Positions 1 to 10,337 are shown, counted from the first letter of the stretch. The stretch: DNA of 64,000 nt from Dendrolimus kikuchii (GCA_019925095.2 CM034388.1:30200934-30264933), one strand, 5' to 3'. The notes: generated by a model from the sequence alone, not told the origin. Program-made: numbers and translations.

Positions 1-236
1 AACGGACAGTATACCCGCTAATGTCCGAGGCAGCCTGGCAGGTTTGACACATCGGTTATCTCGATGTGCAGGTTGCATCACGATGTTTTCCTTCACCGTT
101 GTTAGCACGTGGTGATTGTGACAATATGCACATTAGATCAGAAAACTGACTAAGTGGTGCATGCGTTCCGGCCAGGATCGAACCCGCGCCCTTTGAGTTC
201 GGGATGCGTGCGCTAGCCATTACGCTACCACGACTT
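1..236 (-). repeat. tRNA-derived SINE S2 (cut by window edge)
   Basis: Read on the minus strand, this has a tRNA-like head with a B-box-like ggttcgatcc (175-184) and an A-box-like tagcgtaatgg (218-228), followed by a body containing gtgaaggaaaacatcgtgat, a string common in lepidopteran SINEs as I recall it. The same body and head recur at the right end of the window on the same strand. The 3' tail lies outside the window. Confidence 0.75.
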
Positions 237-305
237 TTTATACTTTATAAATAGTAGGCTTATTTTATTTGTCTTAATAGCAATAAAACAGATTTTAAAA
301 TTGTA

Positions 306-543
306 CTTGCCTTTTTTTTATTGCAGGAGATCAGCAGACAGGCAGACGGCCCACTGGATGGAAAGCAGTTACCATCGCCTATGGACATTTGCAACATCAA
401 AAGTGATACAAATGCGCTGCTGCTCTCTTAAGGGAGACTGGAACCTGGTCACTAATGCCGGAACACAACTCAAGGTTGTTATGGCGACATGCTTTAGACC
501 AGGGGTGGTAGCCATCCAATCGGGCAAATGCTCTACCACAAAA
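306..543 (-). repeat. S1 SINE-like repeat, 5'-truncated
   Basis: One of about 27 S1 copies. The oriented element runs from tccgtgcaggaacgg to a ctcctgcaataaa(A)n tail, so the T-run at 311-320 on the plus strand is the poly-A end. This copy stops at the conserved ggtggtag-type stem and lacks the first ~100 bp. Confidence 0.8.
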
Positions 544-618
544 TTTACCTACAGATAAATGCACCTAACATACGGTGCTTAATTCTATTTTCACATTTTA
601 GTTCTTGTATATAAGTGA

Positions 619-866
619 CTAGTTTCTGCCCGCAACTTCGTCCGCGTGGAATAGTTTAAAAAAAAGTAAGTTAAGAAAAGCCCCGATTTTGAAACATTCT
701 CTTCATTGGTGCTCCGCTCCTATTAGTCTTAGCGTGATGATATATAGCCTATAGCCTTCCTCGATAAATGGGCTATCCAACACTGAAAGAATTTTTCAAA
801 TCGAACTTGTGATTAGCGCGTTCAAGCAAACAAACTCTTCAGCTTTATATATTACTAAGTATAAGA
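619..866 (-). mobile_element. Helitron-like element H1
   Basis: On the minus strand it begins TC (865-866) and ends CTAG (619-622) followed by T, as expected for a non-autonomous Helitron inserted between A and T. A GC-rich hairpin-forming stretch (cgcgg...ccgcaac) precedes the CTAG. Six further H1 copies in the window share the body (for example agcctatagccttcctcg). Confidence 0.8.
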
Positions 867-1221
867 TACCTAATGCCTTATTCTTAAAAATACAAGCTGA
901 AATTATCTCCGAAAACACGAGCTTTATATTCCAGATTCGACCCTTAACTGAATTGTCTGGCAAATGTGACAATGACGACCCATCCGAACTTACTATTATT
1001 GCTCTACCCTCATAAAATGGAATCGCACACATTTTTGTTGGAACTAGTGGAAACTACCCTCCGTTTTATAAGTTGTTTGAGTGAGGTTGTCTTGTTATAG
1101 TGTCTTGCATTTTAGTGCTATTTACTACTTGTTATTGTTGTAAACATACGTAATGAAAATGATTTTTATTAAATCTGTACTAATCTAAAGAAAGATACGT
1201 ACATATTTGCCAGTGCCAGTT
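867..1221. other. Unassigned AT-rich sequence
   Basis: I see no coding, RNA or repeat signal shared with the rest of the window. Short open frames on both strands have no recognisable content. Confidence 0.5.
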
Positions 1222-1397
1222 TGCCAGGTGGTAGGGCATTTGCCCGACTGGATGGCTTAGTGACCAGATTCCAGGTTCCCTTAAGAGAGCAGCAGCGCAT
1301 TTGTAGCAACTTTGGTGTTGCATATGTCCATAGGCGATGATAACCGCTTTCCATCAAGTGGGCCGTCTGCCAGTCTGCTGATCTCCTGCAATAAAAC
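1222..1397 (+). repeat. S1 SINE-like repeat, truncated and internally deleted
   Basis: Starts at the ccaggtggtagggcatttgc module and runs to gatctcctgcaataaaac. About 60 bp between the ggctaccacc stem and gtgaccaggttcc are missing relative to full copies such as 42606-42915. Confidence 0.8.
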
Positions 1398-1766
1398 AAA
1401 GAATACAAGGTATCACAAAGTAATTTTTCTAAAAGATAAAAGATGAAAAACTTTTATACGTAGGTAAAAATTCTACACTGTTCTGCATCTATCTTAGTAT
1501 CGCAAAAAAACAACAATGTTCCCTTGGAGAAATTCTATGAAAAGCTTGCTATTATATTATCTTTAAAAAATATGACCGTAATTAATGTTGCTCCCACGCT
1601 AGCTAACAATATCCTTTTCATGGCCTTTAATATTTATAGAATTTATTTATATTCTTCGGCTCTTTGCTGTTTATAATATCCTTTTAATCACATCGACGAA
1701 TATGACGTACGATAATTTCTTTCAAGGATATTACATTACCAATTTGTCATAATGGACACATTGAAT
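1398..1766. other. Unassigned AT-rich sequence
   Basis: No recognisable gene or repeat. Its last 13 bases are the left target duplication of the following R insertion. Confidence 0.5.
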
Positions 1767-2247
1767 GATGGTACCTACGCTCACGTATGGAAGCAAGAGT
1801 TGGGTATGGAAGAGAGAGCATGAAAGTAGAGTAAACGCGGTCGTGATGCGAGCACTGCGCAAAATCTGCGGAGTGACGCTCGCGGACCGCGCTCGTAATA
1901 CCGAAGTAAGAAAGAGAGTTGCTCTGAAAGAGAGCGTCGGGGTGAAGGTAAGGAAAGGAATGCTCCGGTGGTTCGGGCATGTGGAAAGAATGACTAAACA
2001 GATATACAATGCAAAAGTGGATGGATGCAGAAGTCGTGGAAGGCCACGACACACCTTCCATGATCAAATTGATCGTGTACTAGCGGAAGGTGATGTCAGG
2101 AGCCTTAAGAACGACGAGCGTGCATGACAAGAGTTATGAATGTCAAAGAAGCAAGTGAGGTGTGTAAGAATGGGCGTAAATGGCGCTCTGTTGTTCGTGC
2201 CTACCCCGCAAGGGAACTGGCGTGAAGTTATGTATGTATGTATGTAT
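1767..2247 (+). mobile_element. R LINE copy, 5'-truncated
   Basis: Matches the last ~460 bp of the near full-length R element, including the coding end (GRPRHTFHDQIDRVL) and the (ATGT)n tail. Flanked by ggacacattgaat (1754-1766) and ggatacattgaaa (2248-2260), a 13 bp duplication with two mismatches. It belongs to the subtype lacking the 15 bp catgatgaaagaatg segment, and a further 2 bp deletion (aagaacgacgagcg) shifts the frame near its end. Confidence 0.9.
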
Positions 2248-2260
2248 GGATACATTGAAA

Positions 2261-2443
2261 AATACAGTCTGTATATATCAATCTGTTATAAACAACTGCG
2301 TTGGCTCAGCGACCCAAAGTGACTCTTGGCCTCCGAAACGTGAGCACGTCACTTTCCTCTGTCCTGCGTAGTATCTTGCCAGTTGTGGGCTTGTAGTGCG
2401 GTCAGGTCAGCTTCCACTCTATTCTACCAGTGATCCTTTTTTT
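2261..2443. other. Probable repeat fragment, unclassified
   Basis: Contains ggcctccgaaacgtgagcac and the following agcttccactctattctacc, phrases I associate with dispersed lepidopteran repeats, but no second copy is present in the window to test this. Confidence 0.3.
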
Positions 2444-2532
2444 TTTGGAACGAAGTTCCTTATCGCGCGTTGCGAAAGACGGAAGAAATTAAGACCAAAA
2501 GTTGTAACGACACTTTTTGCTATAGTTGTAAG
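2444..2532 (+). repeat. Half of a TIR MITE
   Basis: Matches the left ~90 bp of the complete MITE at 31935-32233, from tttggaacgaagttcc to gacactttttgctatag. The right terminal inverted repeat is missing. A (CT)n run follows at 2559-2575, and 2576-2825 shows nothing else. Confidence 0.7.
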
Positions 2533-2851
2533 CCGTGCGGCGTGCGCGTTTCTCTGTCTGTCTCTCTCTCTCTCATAGAAAGCAAGTCAGTTATTTCGAT
2601 TCGTCTTTCTATTTCGCATTGAACAGTGTGATGAACAGATTTAAGAATAAACAATAATCCAGCAAAATCAAAAACAAAATATAATAACTACCATCGCTGC
2701 ATTTTTTTCAAAACATTTAAATAAAATAGAATCCCAAACATAATATGTTTCCTACTTCAGTTACCACAAGCCAATTATTATTAAAAATGAGCCTACTGAT
2801 TAAGGTTATATTACATTATATTTAATTCTGACCAGGATTCACCCGAGTGCA

Positions 2852-3676
2852 GTGCACGATAGGGCGTCCCCCGCAGGCGACGCTCACCGATGCGCCCCCG
2901 TCGGTGTGGATTCTCGCGCATGCGGCGAAGGGGGCCGCCACCCTTCACGCAGCGCCAAACCTGGCGGGTCGAGAGGAGCAGAGTGCCGTATAGGCACGTG
3001 GAATGTGAGAGGTGGAATGAAAGATAAGATGGACGAAATGATTGATATAATGAATGAGAGAAGCCTGGATGCCTTATGTCTGACAGAGACAAAGCGGAAG
3101 GGGTGCGACGTCGATGACCTCCCCGGTGGCATGCTTGCTCTGTGGTCCGGCGTGGACCTGGACGAGCGTGCAAGTGGGGGGGTAGGCGTCTTACTCTCAT
3201 CCCGCTTTGTGTCTGGAGTAAAAGCTTATTGTCTGGTGAACCCGAGACTTCTCTGGGTCCGCCTAAAACTGGGGATCACGCGAGTTTTTCTGGTCGCAGC
3301 TTATGCTCCCGTAAGCTCAGCGGATCCCCAAGAACTCGAGAAGTTTTGGGAGTCTGTAAGAGAAATTCTGGATCTGGCTGAAGGGAACGAAAGACTAATT
3401 ATGTGTGGTGATCTTAATGGCTGGGTGGGGACCAAACGAGACGGCCTTGAGGCTGTCCTTGGACCCTATGGTGACAAGAGAGTGAACGATGCTGGTAGGC
3501 CAATCATAGACGTATGCATGGAAAGAAACTTGCTTGTGTCGAACACCCTATTCCATCATAAGGATATTCACATGTATACATGGAGAATGAATGATCAGAA
3601 AAGTATGAAGCCGGTTTGTGGGCCTTTTCAAGAAGTGGAGACACTGGCGAGTGCGTACCAATTTCGGGGAGCTTGA
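2852..3676 (+). pseudogene. R endonuclease domain, C-terminally broken
   Basis: Reads as an exonuclease-endonuclease-phosphatase domain that would nick target DNA for target-primed reverse transcription. Visible motifs: GTWN (residues 48-51), LTETK (77-81, the metal-binding Glu), AAYAP (149-153), GDLNG (186-190) and YTW (242-244). The segment that should follow YTW and hold the catalytic SDH motif is absent: after about residue 251 the DNA switches into the phase of the RT frame, and the last ~23 residues (to 3676) are out-of-phase readthrough. The simplest reading is an internal deletion plus frameshift near 3605-3650. The start at 2852 is only the first ATG; the native start may be upstream. 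Confidence 0.75.
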
Positions 3677-5864
3677 AAGAATAAAGTGTGAAAAATTGGA
3701 AGATGTTAGTGTAAGGAGTATGTATGCGCGCCTAGTCGAAGAAAGGCTTGCAAAAGCGGACTTCTCCGACTTAGATGTGGATAATGACTGGGATAGTATG
3801 AAAGAAAGTATAGTGGAAAGCGCAAAAGAAGCATGTGGATGCGCGAAGAGGCACATAACAACGAAAGGTGATGAATGGTGGGACGCGGATGTTAAATCCA
3901 GCGTAGAGAGAAAGAGAAAAGCCTGGCTGGATTATGTTGCTTCCTTGCAACAGAATGACAGTATGAAAGCGATGAAGAAAGAAATTTATCGCCTCTGCAA
4001 GAATGAAACCAAAGCTTTAGTGAAAGAGAAGCGTGAAAGAATAAAATTGAAAGAAGAAGAGAAGCTGACGGAGAACTTCGAGGCGAATACCAAACTCTTT
4101 TGGAGAGAGGTTAAGAAGTCTCGGGGTTGTTCGTCAGCTTCCAGAATGGAAAGAATAAAATCTAAAGCAGGGGACGTTCTTGCTAACCCACAAGAGGTAT
4201 TAGCGCGATGGAGTGAATATTTTAGAGAAATATATGATAATATCCCGGATGCTGGCACCACGACTGAGTCTGTGACCGACTCCGAGGAGTCAGCATCCGA
4301 GATCACTTTGGAAGAGATCGAATGGTCGATAAGAAGTCTGAAAAATGGAAAGGCAGTAGGAATCGATAGTGTGTCTGCTGAGATGATCAAATATGGTGGA
4401 ACCTGCGTCCGGGACGCTTTCCTGTCCTTATGCAACTTGTGCTGGAGGACGGGAAAGGTTCCCAAGGACTGGAGGCGCGCTGTCATCGTGCCCTTGTATA
4501 AAGGCAAGGGGTCACGTATGGAGTGCGCCAGCTACAGGGCCATCAGTTTGATCAGCACAGCATCTAAAGTGTATGCGAAGATTATTGAAAAGAGAATGAG
4601 AGTTGTATCCGATGGATTACTGTGGGATGCACAAGGTGGTTTCAGAAATGGAAGGGGATGTATGGATCAAGTTTTCTCTCTCCGCAATATCGTAGAGAAA
4701 CAGCTGGCTATGGGCCGGAAGGTTTTCTGCGGTTTTGTGGATCTAGAGAAAGCATTTGACAGGGTTGTGCGGAAGGACCTCTGGGACATATTGCCCGGAT
4801 ATGGGATTAATGGCCAATTGATGCGTGCTGTGCAGTCCACTTACGAGGGCTGTATGGCATGCGTGCGAGTGGAAGGCAGCCTGTCGCCCTGGTTTGACGT
4901 CAATATTGGCGTCCGCCAGGGCTGCGTGCTGTCGGCTTTGCTGTTCATCCTATATCTGGACGATTGTCTCCAGAGAATAAGATTGATGGATGTTGGGGTG
5001 CGGATGAGTGATCTAGTTGTAAGCACCTTGCTTTATGCGGATGATGCCGTGCTTTTAGCCGAATCGCCATCAGAACTGCAAACACTAGTCACAATGATGA
5101 AAGATGACTGTCAGGCGAGAGGCTTACATTTGAATGCGAAGAAAACAAAGGTTATGGTGTTTGAAAGAGAAGAAACCAGAACGAATGCAAGGATAATGGT
5201 CGATGATGTTATGCTGGAGCAAGTGAATGAGTTTGTATATCTTGGATGTGCTTTTAGCAGGGATGGAAGGTACACCGCTGATATAGAAAGAAGAGTGAAT
5301 TTGGGGAATAGTTTAAATGGAGCGTTAGGTAAACTTCTAGGCGCTAAGAACCTCAGCCAGAAGGCCCAGCTCGCCGTACACAACGCGGTGCTGGTACCTA
5401 CGCTCACGTATGGAAGCGAGAGTTGGGTATGGAAGAAAGAGCATGAAAGTAGAGTAAACGCGGTCGAGATGCGAGCACTGCGCAAAATCTGCGGAGTGAC
5501 GCTCGCGGACCGCGTTCGTAATACCGAAGTAAGAAAGAGAGTTGGTCTGAAAGAGAGTGTCGGGGTGAAGGTAAGGAAAGGAATGCTCCGGTGGTTCGGG
5601 CATGTGGAAAGAATGCATGATGAAAGAATGACTAAACAGATATACAATGCAAAAGTGGATGGATGCAGAAGTCGTGGAAGGCCACGACACACCTTCCATG
5701 ATCAAATTGATCGTGTACTAGCAGAAGGTGATGTCAGGAGCCTTAAGAACAGACGAGCGTGCATGACAAGAGTTATGAATGTCAAAGAGGCAAGTGAGGT
5801 GTGTAAGAATAAGCCTAAATGGCACTCTGTTGTTCGTGCCTACCCCGCGAGGGAGCTGGCGTGA
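3618..5864 (+). CDS. R reverse transcriptase ORF (748 aa)
   Basis: An uninterrupted reverse transcriptase frame. Motifs in order: AVIVPLYKGKG, GFRNGRG (about 343), FVDLEKAFD (373-381, first catalytic Asp), GVRQGC, YADDAVLL (473-480, the catalytic Asp pair), and VNEFVYLGCAF. A C-terminal region follows (MLRWFGHVERM, then CRSRGRPRHTFHDQIDRVL) that is the part amplified in truncated copies. All three catalytic aspartates are present, so the domain could be active if expressed. The N-terminus overlaps the endonuclease frame by 59 nt in another phase; the ATG at 3618 is probably not the native start, since EN and RT are normally one polyprotein. The codons are GC-richer than surrounding DNA. Confidence 0.85.
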   Translation: MGLFKKWRHWRVRTNFGELERIKCEKLEDVSVRSMYARLVEERLAKADFSDLDVDNDWDSMKESIVESAKEACGCAKRHITTKGDEWWDADVKSSVERKRKAWLDYVASLQQNDSMKAMKKEIYRLCKNETKALVKEKRERIKLKEEEKLTENFEANTKLFWREVKKSRGCSSASRMERIKSKAGDVLANPQEVLARWSEYFREIYDNIPDAGTTTESVTDSEESASEITLEEIEWSIRSLKNGKAVGIDSVSAEMIKYGGTCVRDAFLSLCNLCWRTGKVPKDWRRAVIVPLYKGKGSRMECASYRAISLISTASKVYAKIIEKRMRVVSDGLLWDAQGGFRNGRGCMDQVFSLRNIVEKQLAMGRKVFCGFVDLEKAFDRVVRKDLWDILPGYGINGQLMRAVQSTYEGCMACVRVEGSLSPWFDVNIGVRQGCVLSALLFILYLDDCLQRIRLMDVGVRMSDLVVSTLLYADDAVLLAESPSELQTLVTMMKDDCQARGLHLNAKKTKVMVFEREETRTNARIMVDDVMLEQVNEFVYLGCAFSRDGRYTADIERRVNLGNSLNGALGKLLGAKNLSQKAQLAVHNAVLVPTLTYGSESWVWKKEHESRVNAVEMRALRKICGVTLADRVRNTEVRKRVGLKESVGVKVRKGMLRWFGHVERMHDERMTKQIYNAKVDGCRSRGRPRHTFHDQIDRVLAEGDVRSLKNRRACMTRVMNVKEASEVCKNKPKWHSVVRAYPARELA

Positions 5865-5898
5865 AGTTATGTATGTATGTATGTATGTATGTATATAA

Positions 5899-6132
5899 TA
5901 ATAATAATAATCGGCAGACAAACACACATATCCCCAAATTAAGCAAGTTACGCTTGTGTTATGGGTTATATACAACGGACTACTCTGGGGCCGATCCTAG
6001 ACACCCAGACCATAGTAAATAATGGAGAAAATACATTTCCAAAATTCTCTACCAGGAATCGAACCCGGAGCCTCTGCGTTTGCAGTGAGGTAGGCCGGCA
6101 AAGGCTTAGCCCGTTCAACCACAGAAGCCGTC
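5899..6132 (-). repeat. tRNA-derived SINE S3
   Basis: On the minus strand: tRNA-like head (tggttgaacggg A-box region; ggttcgattcc B box at 6055-6065), body with ggtctgggtgtc and acaagcgtaacttgc, and an (ATT)n tail that directly abuts the (ATGT)n tail of the R element. A second nearly complete copy lies at 61893-62130. Confidence 0.8.
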
Positions 6133-6287
6133 ATATACAACCACAATAATAACACACGAAAATAGCCTGAGACAGATAAATATGAATGTGGCGATCGAGG
6201 ATAGAACTTTTTGGCAGCGTAAGCAGATCTCAAGACTTTTAGAAAAAAGTAGGAGATTCTGGAAGGAAAATACAAGGACAAATACAT

Positions 6288-6700
6288 TTTTTTATTTTTT
6301 TTTATTAATTAAGTTTGCCAACAACTGATACATTGATATGCTTAATTAAATATACATGTTAATGGTCTTATGCTAAATGTACAGTCTCTTACAGGCAAAC
6401 ATAGCTTGCTTAATATAAAGAAAATACACAACAAAAAAAATCAGGGTAAAACGCTAGACTTAACTTTTATTTATTAATACTGAGTGAATGTATTTCTTAA
6501 ATTTGAATAAGGAGTCATGATGTATGTCTATACTGTTCATTTTATTATATAACCTGCATAAACGAGGAATAGGCGAGTTAAAACCAAGAGCTGTTTTGCG
6601 TAATGGCGGTACAAAGGGCTTGATATAATAGCGCGGAATCCTACATTTCAGAAAGGGACAGGATGATGAACAAAACTTCTAGAAAGGAAGGTTCAGGAAG
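6288..6700 (-). mobile_element. 3' end of an older LINE (Jockey/CR1-like)
   Basis: T-rich start on the plus strand is the poly-A side; the minus strand then carries ~170 bp of 3' UTR and a reading frame described separately. Distinct from families R, Z and R1-like. The upstream limit is uncertain. Confidence 0.55.
6460..6665 (-). pseudogene. C-terminal remnant of a LINE ORF2
   Basis: Open for about 65 codons to the stop at 6460-6462. The residues LGFNSPIPRLCRLYNK followed by LFKFKKYI fit the conserved C-terminal tail seen after reverse transcriptase domains of Jockey/CR1-type LINEs (prolines, R-LC-LYN, then a Phe/Lys-rich helix). No reverse transcriptase motif is left. Identification rests on pattern recognition only. 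Confidence 0.5.
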
Positions 6701-6823
6701 GAAAAGACAGAGATAGACAGATGTTTAGAAATTGTATATATACTATGTCATCTTATAATGAATAACATGTTTTTAAATAACTGTATACAATTAATTCTAT
6801 TTAATTTAAATCATTAGTAAGAC

Positions 6824-7122
6824 TCCGGTGGTTCGGGCATGTGGAAAGAATGCATGATGAAAGAATAACTAAACAGATATACAATGCGAAAGTGGATGGA
6901 TGCAGAAGTCGTGAGAGGCCACGACACACCTTCCATGATCAAATCGATCGTGTACTAGCAGAAGGTGATGTCAGGAGCCTTAAGAACAGACAAGCGTGCA
7001 TGACAAGAGTTATGAATGTCAAAGAAGCAAGTGAGGTGTGTAAGAATAAGCCTGAATGGCGCTCTGTTGCTCGTTTCTACCCCGCAAGGGAACTGGCGTG
7101 AAGTTATGTATGTATGTATGTA
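6824..7122 (+). mobile_element. R LINE copy, 5'-truncated
   Basis: Begins at tccggtggttcgg of the R 3' coding end, ends in (ATGT)n, and is bracketed by an exact 11 bp duplication attagtaagac (6813-6823 and 7123-7133). Belongs to the long subtype with the 15 bp segment. Confidence 0.93.
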
Positions 7123-7212
7123 ATTAGTAAGACATGTATGCATACTGAAGACTTACATGTATAAGTGTGCCAAACATGATCATATCATATACGTATCTAC
7201 GACATATTATAT

Positions 7213-7718
7213 TGTTACGTCACGACAAAAACAAATTCACACCTGCATACCTGTAAAATCACATTTTATTACCTTTCGACATTTGTACTTCTTTTGTTTA
7301 CTTTATGTTAAAATTTGGAATTAGAAAATAGCCCATTGTTGTATTGTAATCTTTTACGGTCTATTGTTGTATTTTAATCATTAGATAGGTGTTCGGGTTT
7401 AAAGTACTAACTGATTCTAGCAAAATCAATCCACACGGGCGAACGGACATATTACATCTGTGCAGTATAAAGTAATGGCCCGATGGAGGGACGAGGCAAT
7501 CGAGCGATAACCACGAGCGAAGCAAGACGTGTGTACTACAATCGGGAATCTATTAGTGACGGACTTTGCGCGTTTTATGAAATTATGACCTTTTGCATTA
7601 CGTTTGGACTTGTTGTGTTCGATTATATTTGTACCTGTGTTATACGTGCTTGTATAGTTCTAATAAACTCTATAGTAATTCTAACGGCATTTTAATTCGA
7701 GCCTCGCGACCCGTAACA
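7213..7718 (+). repeat. Solo LTR, family L
   Basis: 506 bp beginning tgttacg and ending ccgtaaca, with a TATA-like cagtataaag and a polyadenylation signal in ctaataaactctat. Five related copies in the window share both ends and the aataaactctataat core. No internal retrovirus-like coding sequence is attached. The bases flanking this copy do not form a convincing target duplication. Confidence 0.75.
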
Positions 7719-8126
7719 GTACGGTATATCGTAGAGCGGCAGATCGAAACAGATGAAAAAGCGAGTTTACTTTCGTGCCCAAATTTATGGTAATAAATCC
7801 AACGTAAAGAAATATTGAAATTCAACAGTCGTCACCTTCCTCGTGTATATTGATTAAGCCTCAAAATAAGAAAACAACCCTACGAGAAAAAGTTGATTAT
7901 TTATTCAAGGTAAGGCATCTGCAAATTATGTTTTGAATTTGAACGCCACGTTTTCCCGGGAGCGTCGCACCGCACATGGAGCACTAACTTAATGATATTC
8001 TATACTCGGAATAGTGTTGCCATGCGTATGCGTTTTCTCAGAATTTTATAAGTATCAAACAAAAAAATAAAATTATTTTAAAATAGGGACAATAAAACAT
8101 GCATGGTAATCCTATATAAACGGTGT
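7719..8126. other. Unassigned AT-rich sequence
   Basis: No recognisable gene or shared repeat. Confidence 0.5.
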
Positions 8127-8361
8127 TAATTTTTTTTTATTTCAGGAGATCAGCAGACAGGCAGACGGCCCACTTGATGGCAAGCGGTTACCATCGCCTA
8201 TGGACATTTGCAACACCAAAGGTGCTACAAATGCGCTGCTGCTCTCTTAAGGGAGACTGGAACCTGGTCACTAATGCCGGAACACAACTCAAGGTTGTTA
8301 TGGCGACATACTTTAAACCAGGGGTAGTAGTCATCCAGTCGGATAAATGCCCTACCACCTG
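8127..8361 (-). repeat. S1 SINE-like repeat, 5'-truncated
   Basis: Poly-A side at left (tttattt, gcaggag replaced by tcaggag); ends at ccctaccacctgg, so it lacks the first ~70 bp of the full element. Confidence 0.8.
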
Positions 8362-8675
8362 GCATATCAATTATCAAAAAGAATATGTGTAAAACATATC
8401 ACGAAGATATATGTGCTATTCCGGACTCATGGGCTAACGGCAAGATTGCACACATCTATGTGCTATTAGTGAGCTTAAGGGTTAAAAATAGCAGGCATCT
8501 GCGACGACGTTTTTTATTTTCTGCAGAAATAAAAATCAACTGCTGAATTGAACTTTAAGCTCGTTTTCCCGTAGGCAATATTACTTTACGACTGTTTCCG
8601 TCGTACATTTCATTCTATTGCTTACTGTTTCGTAAAATTGAAAGATGAGATTGTTTTCATTACTAATCTAGGGAA
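8362..8675. other. Unassigned sequence
   Basis: Holds gtgctattagtgagcttaagggtt (as in part of 14003-14026), a short string shared with the H4 interior, and nothing else recognisable. Confidence 0.4.
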
Positions 8676-8966
8676 CTATGAAAAACCAATTTCCTGCGGC
8701 TGGGCGGCCTGTCGTAAGAGACGACAAAACAACCCACAGCCAGGTGGTAGGGCATTTACACGACTGGATGGCTACAACCCTTGGTCTAAAGTATGTCGCC
8801 ATAACAACCTTGAGTTGTGTTCCGGCATTAGTGACCAGGTTCCAGTTTCCCTTAAGAGGGCAGCAGCGCATTTGCAGCACCTTTGGTGTTGCAAATGTTT
8901 ATAGGCGATGGTAACCGCTTTCCATCCAGTGGGCCGTCTGCCTGTCTGCTGTACTACTGTAATAAA
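8676..8966 (+). repeat. S1 SINE-like repeat, nearly full
   Basis: Runs from caatttcctgcggctgggcgg to ctactgtaataaaaaa. Missing only the first ~30 bp. Contains the B-box-like ggttccagttt. Confidence 0.85.
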
Positions 8967-9220
8967 AAATAAAAAATATTTTAAAGTAATTTATTTTATT
9001 GATATGACGTCTGTAGGAAGAAAGAAACACGCCGTCAAATTGAAATCGAGACTTTAATTCAAATATAATAATGAAAAGTTTGTATGGACCGAAAGAAGCT
9101 TACTTGACGTTACCAGTAACTCTCTAGGGAATTACTAATTGATCAATGATCAACCTGTCAAAAGTAAAATAAACCGTTGGACGCAGTATAAAAGCAATAA
9201 AACAATGTCGTCTTAAATTC
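8967..9220. other. Unassigned sequence
   Basis: AT-rich; nothing recognisable. Confidence 0.4.
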
Positions 9221-9261
9221 TACACACAAGCGTAACTTGCTTAATTTGGGGATATACAATA
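9221..9261 (+). repeat. S3 SINE 3' fragment
   Basis: acaagcgtaacttgcttaat and gggatatacaat match the S3 body at 62050-62100; the (ATT)n tail is replaced by the start of a T element. Confidence 0.65.
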
Positions 9262-9688
9262 TCGAACCAACGCGCACTACCATCGCATTGCATTACACGC
9301 ACACTCCACAAACAAACCAAGACACACAAAGAGCCTAAAAATTAATAACCCAGACACAGAAAAGAAAAAACCAACACACATGGTACTAGATAGGACTATA
9401 TATAAGTATAGATATAAGGCCAACACTGCACATGCACTTCCTCACAACACCAGCATGTAACAGATACACTCTACATTAGTATAAGTTTAGTATTAAAAAT
9501 AGGATAAATCAATATAATAAGTTAATCTTAAGGTACACCATAGCATATAAATCACTAAATTAAGTCACACACTAACAAAAATAAACAATAAGCGTGTATG
9601 GACTCTAAAATTTTTCATAGAAATTAAGTTGTAAAAAAAGGTACGGAACTCGAGTCCGTAGATAAGTTAATAATAATAAAAAAAATAA
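9262..9688 (+). mobile_element. T retroposon (TAA-tailed)
   Basis: About 430 bp with a hairpin-forming cggaactcgagtccg just before a (taa)n/A-rich tail. Two other copies (45896-46332 and 63191-63651) are near-identical over the body and have exact target duplications, which fixes this as a retroposed unit. No ORF: it is either a SINE or the 3' UTR of an unseen LINE. Confidence 0.8.
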
Positions 9689-9689
9689 T

Positions 9690-10309
9690 CCCGCAGGGGG
9701 GCTTTGTGGCGAAGCCTTAGGTGAGTAGCGACACCTCGTACCTGACTCCGGGGGCCAAGGCAAGGCCCCCGCCTCCGTGCCTGCCTTAGCCAGCCGGCAC
9801 AGAGTGGAGATCGCTAGAGCTAAGACTCAAGCTCCAGGGGTGGAAGTGATAAATGGCCTAACGTCGGAAGTAGCTTCGGTGAACCTGCAGCCCACCTGTC
9901 TACACCCCTTAGCCACTCACACCCATGTTGCCCCTGTCTTTATGGCATTTTTTGGGGCCCATGCAGGGAGTGGCGAGTCACCGTCTGCCCATTTTTCCAT
10001 GTTCCCTGAACATTGCGACGAGCAGACGCCATAGTCCCCATATTCCCAGACCCCTAGTACCATTAGCAGTTCACCACAATAGCCCGGTACTTTTTGTCCT
10101 CATTTCCCACAATAATCCTACACTGGCCGGGGCTTGTCCTTGGGTGCATTACTATATGGTGTGGACAGGGATAATCGCCGGTCAGTGTCACGCCACATTT
10201 ACATTAAATTTGTCAAGGGGCCTCTACGTGTTGGCCTTCCCATAGCCCCACGCAAGCCCCTCAAAAGTCCGGGCCATTTTCATGGCCCGTGGTCTTGAAA
10301 GACATACAG
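9690..10309 (+). repeat. U repeat (~615 bp)
   Basis: Shares its whole length, inverted, with 62134-62748. GC-rich for this window. Short open frames inside are not conserved between the copies (premature stops differ). The right end has a hairpin gggccat/atggccc (10271-10288) and gtcttgaaagac (10292-10303), then A-rich sequence, suggesting a LINE 3' UTR or SINE-type retroposon. Confidence 0.7.
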
Positions 10310-10337
10310 TATAATAAAAAAAATGAAAATATCTATA

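Larger units (their letters stand above)
2826..5898 (+). mobile_element. Near full-length R element, RTE-like non-LTR retrotransposon
   Basis: Starts where GC-rich sequence begins abruptly (about 2826) and ends in gtgaagtt(atgt)n at about 5898. It carries an apurinic-type endonuclease frame and a reverse transcriptase frame in a different phase. The domain order (EN then RT), single-polyprotein scale and short tandem 3' tail point to the RTE superfamily; exact clade is not decided here. All other R copies in the window are fragments of its 3' end. No clear target duplication is seen, perhaps because an S3 SINE abuts the tail. Confidence 0.85.

Noticed and set aside
160..236. tRNA gene (minus strand)
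   Set aside because: A and B boxes are present but the arms do not fold as a tRNA and the sequence continues into a SINE body that recurs at 63760-64000.
5111..5692. 193-codon minus-strand frame, and similar frames antisense to other R copies
   Set aside because: Antisense shadow of the R coding end; it appears wherever R occurs and has no domain.
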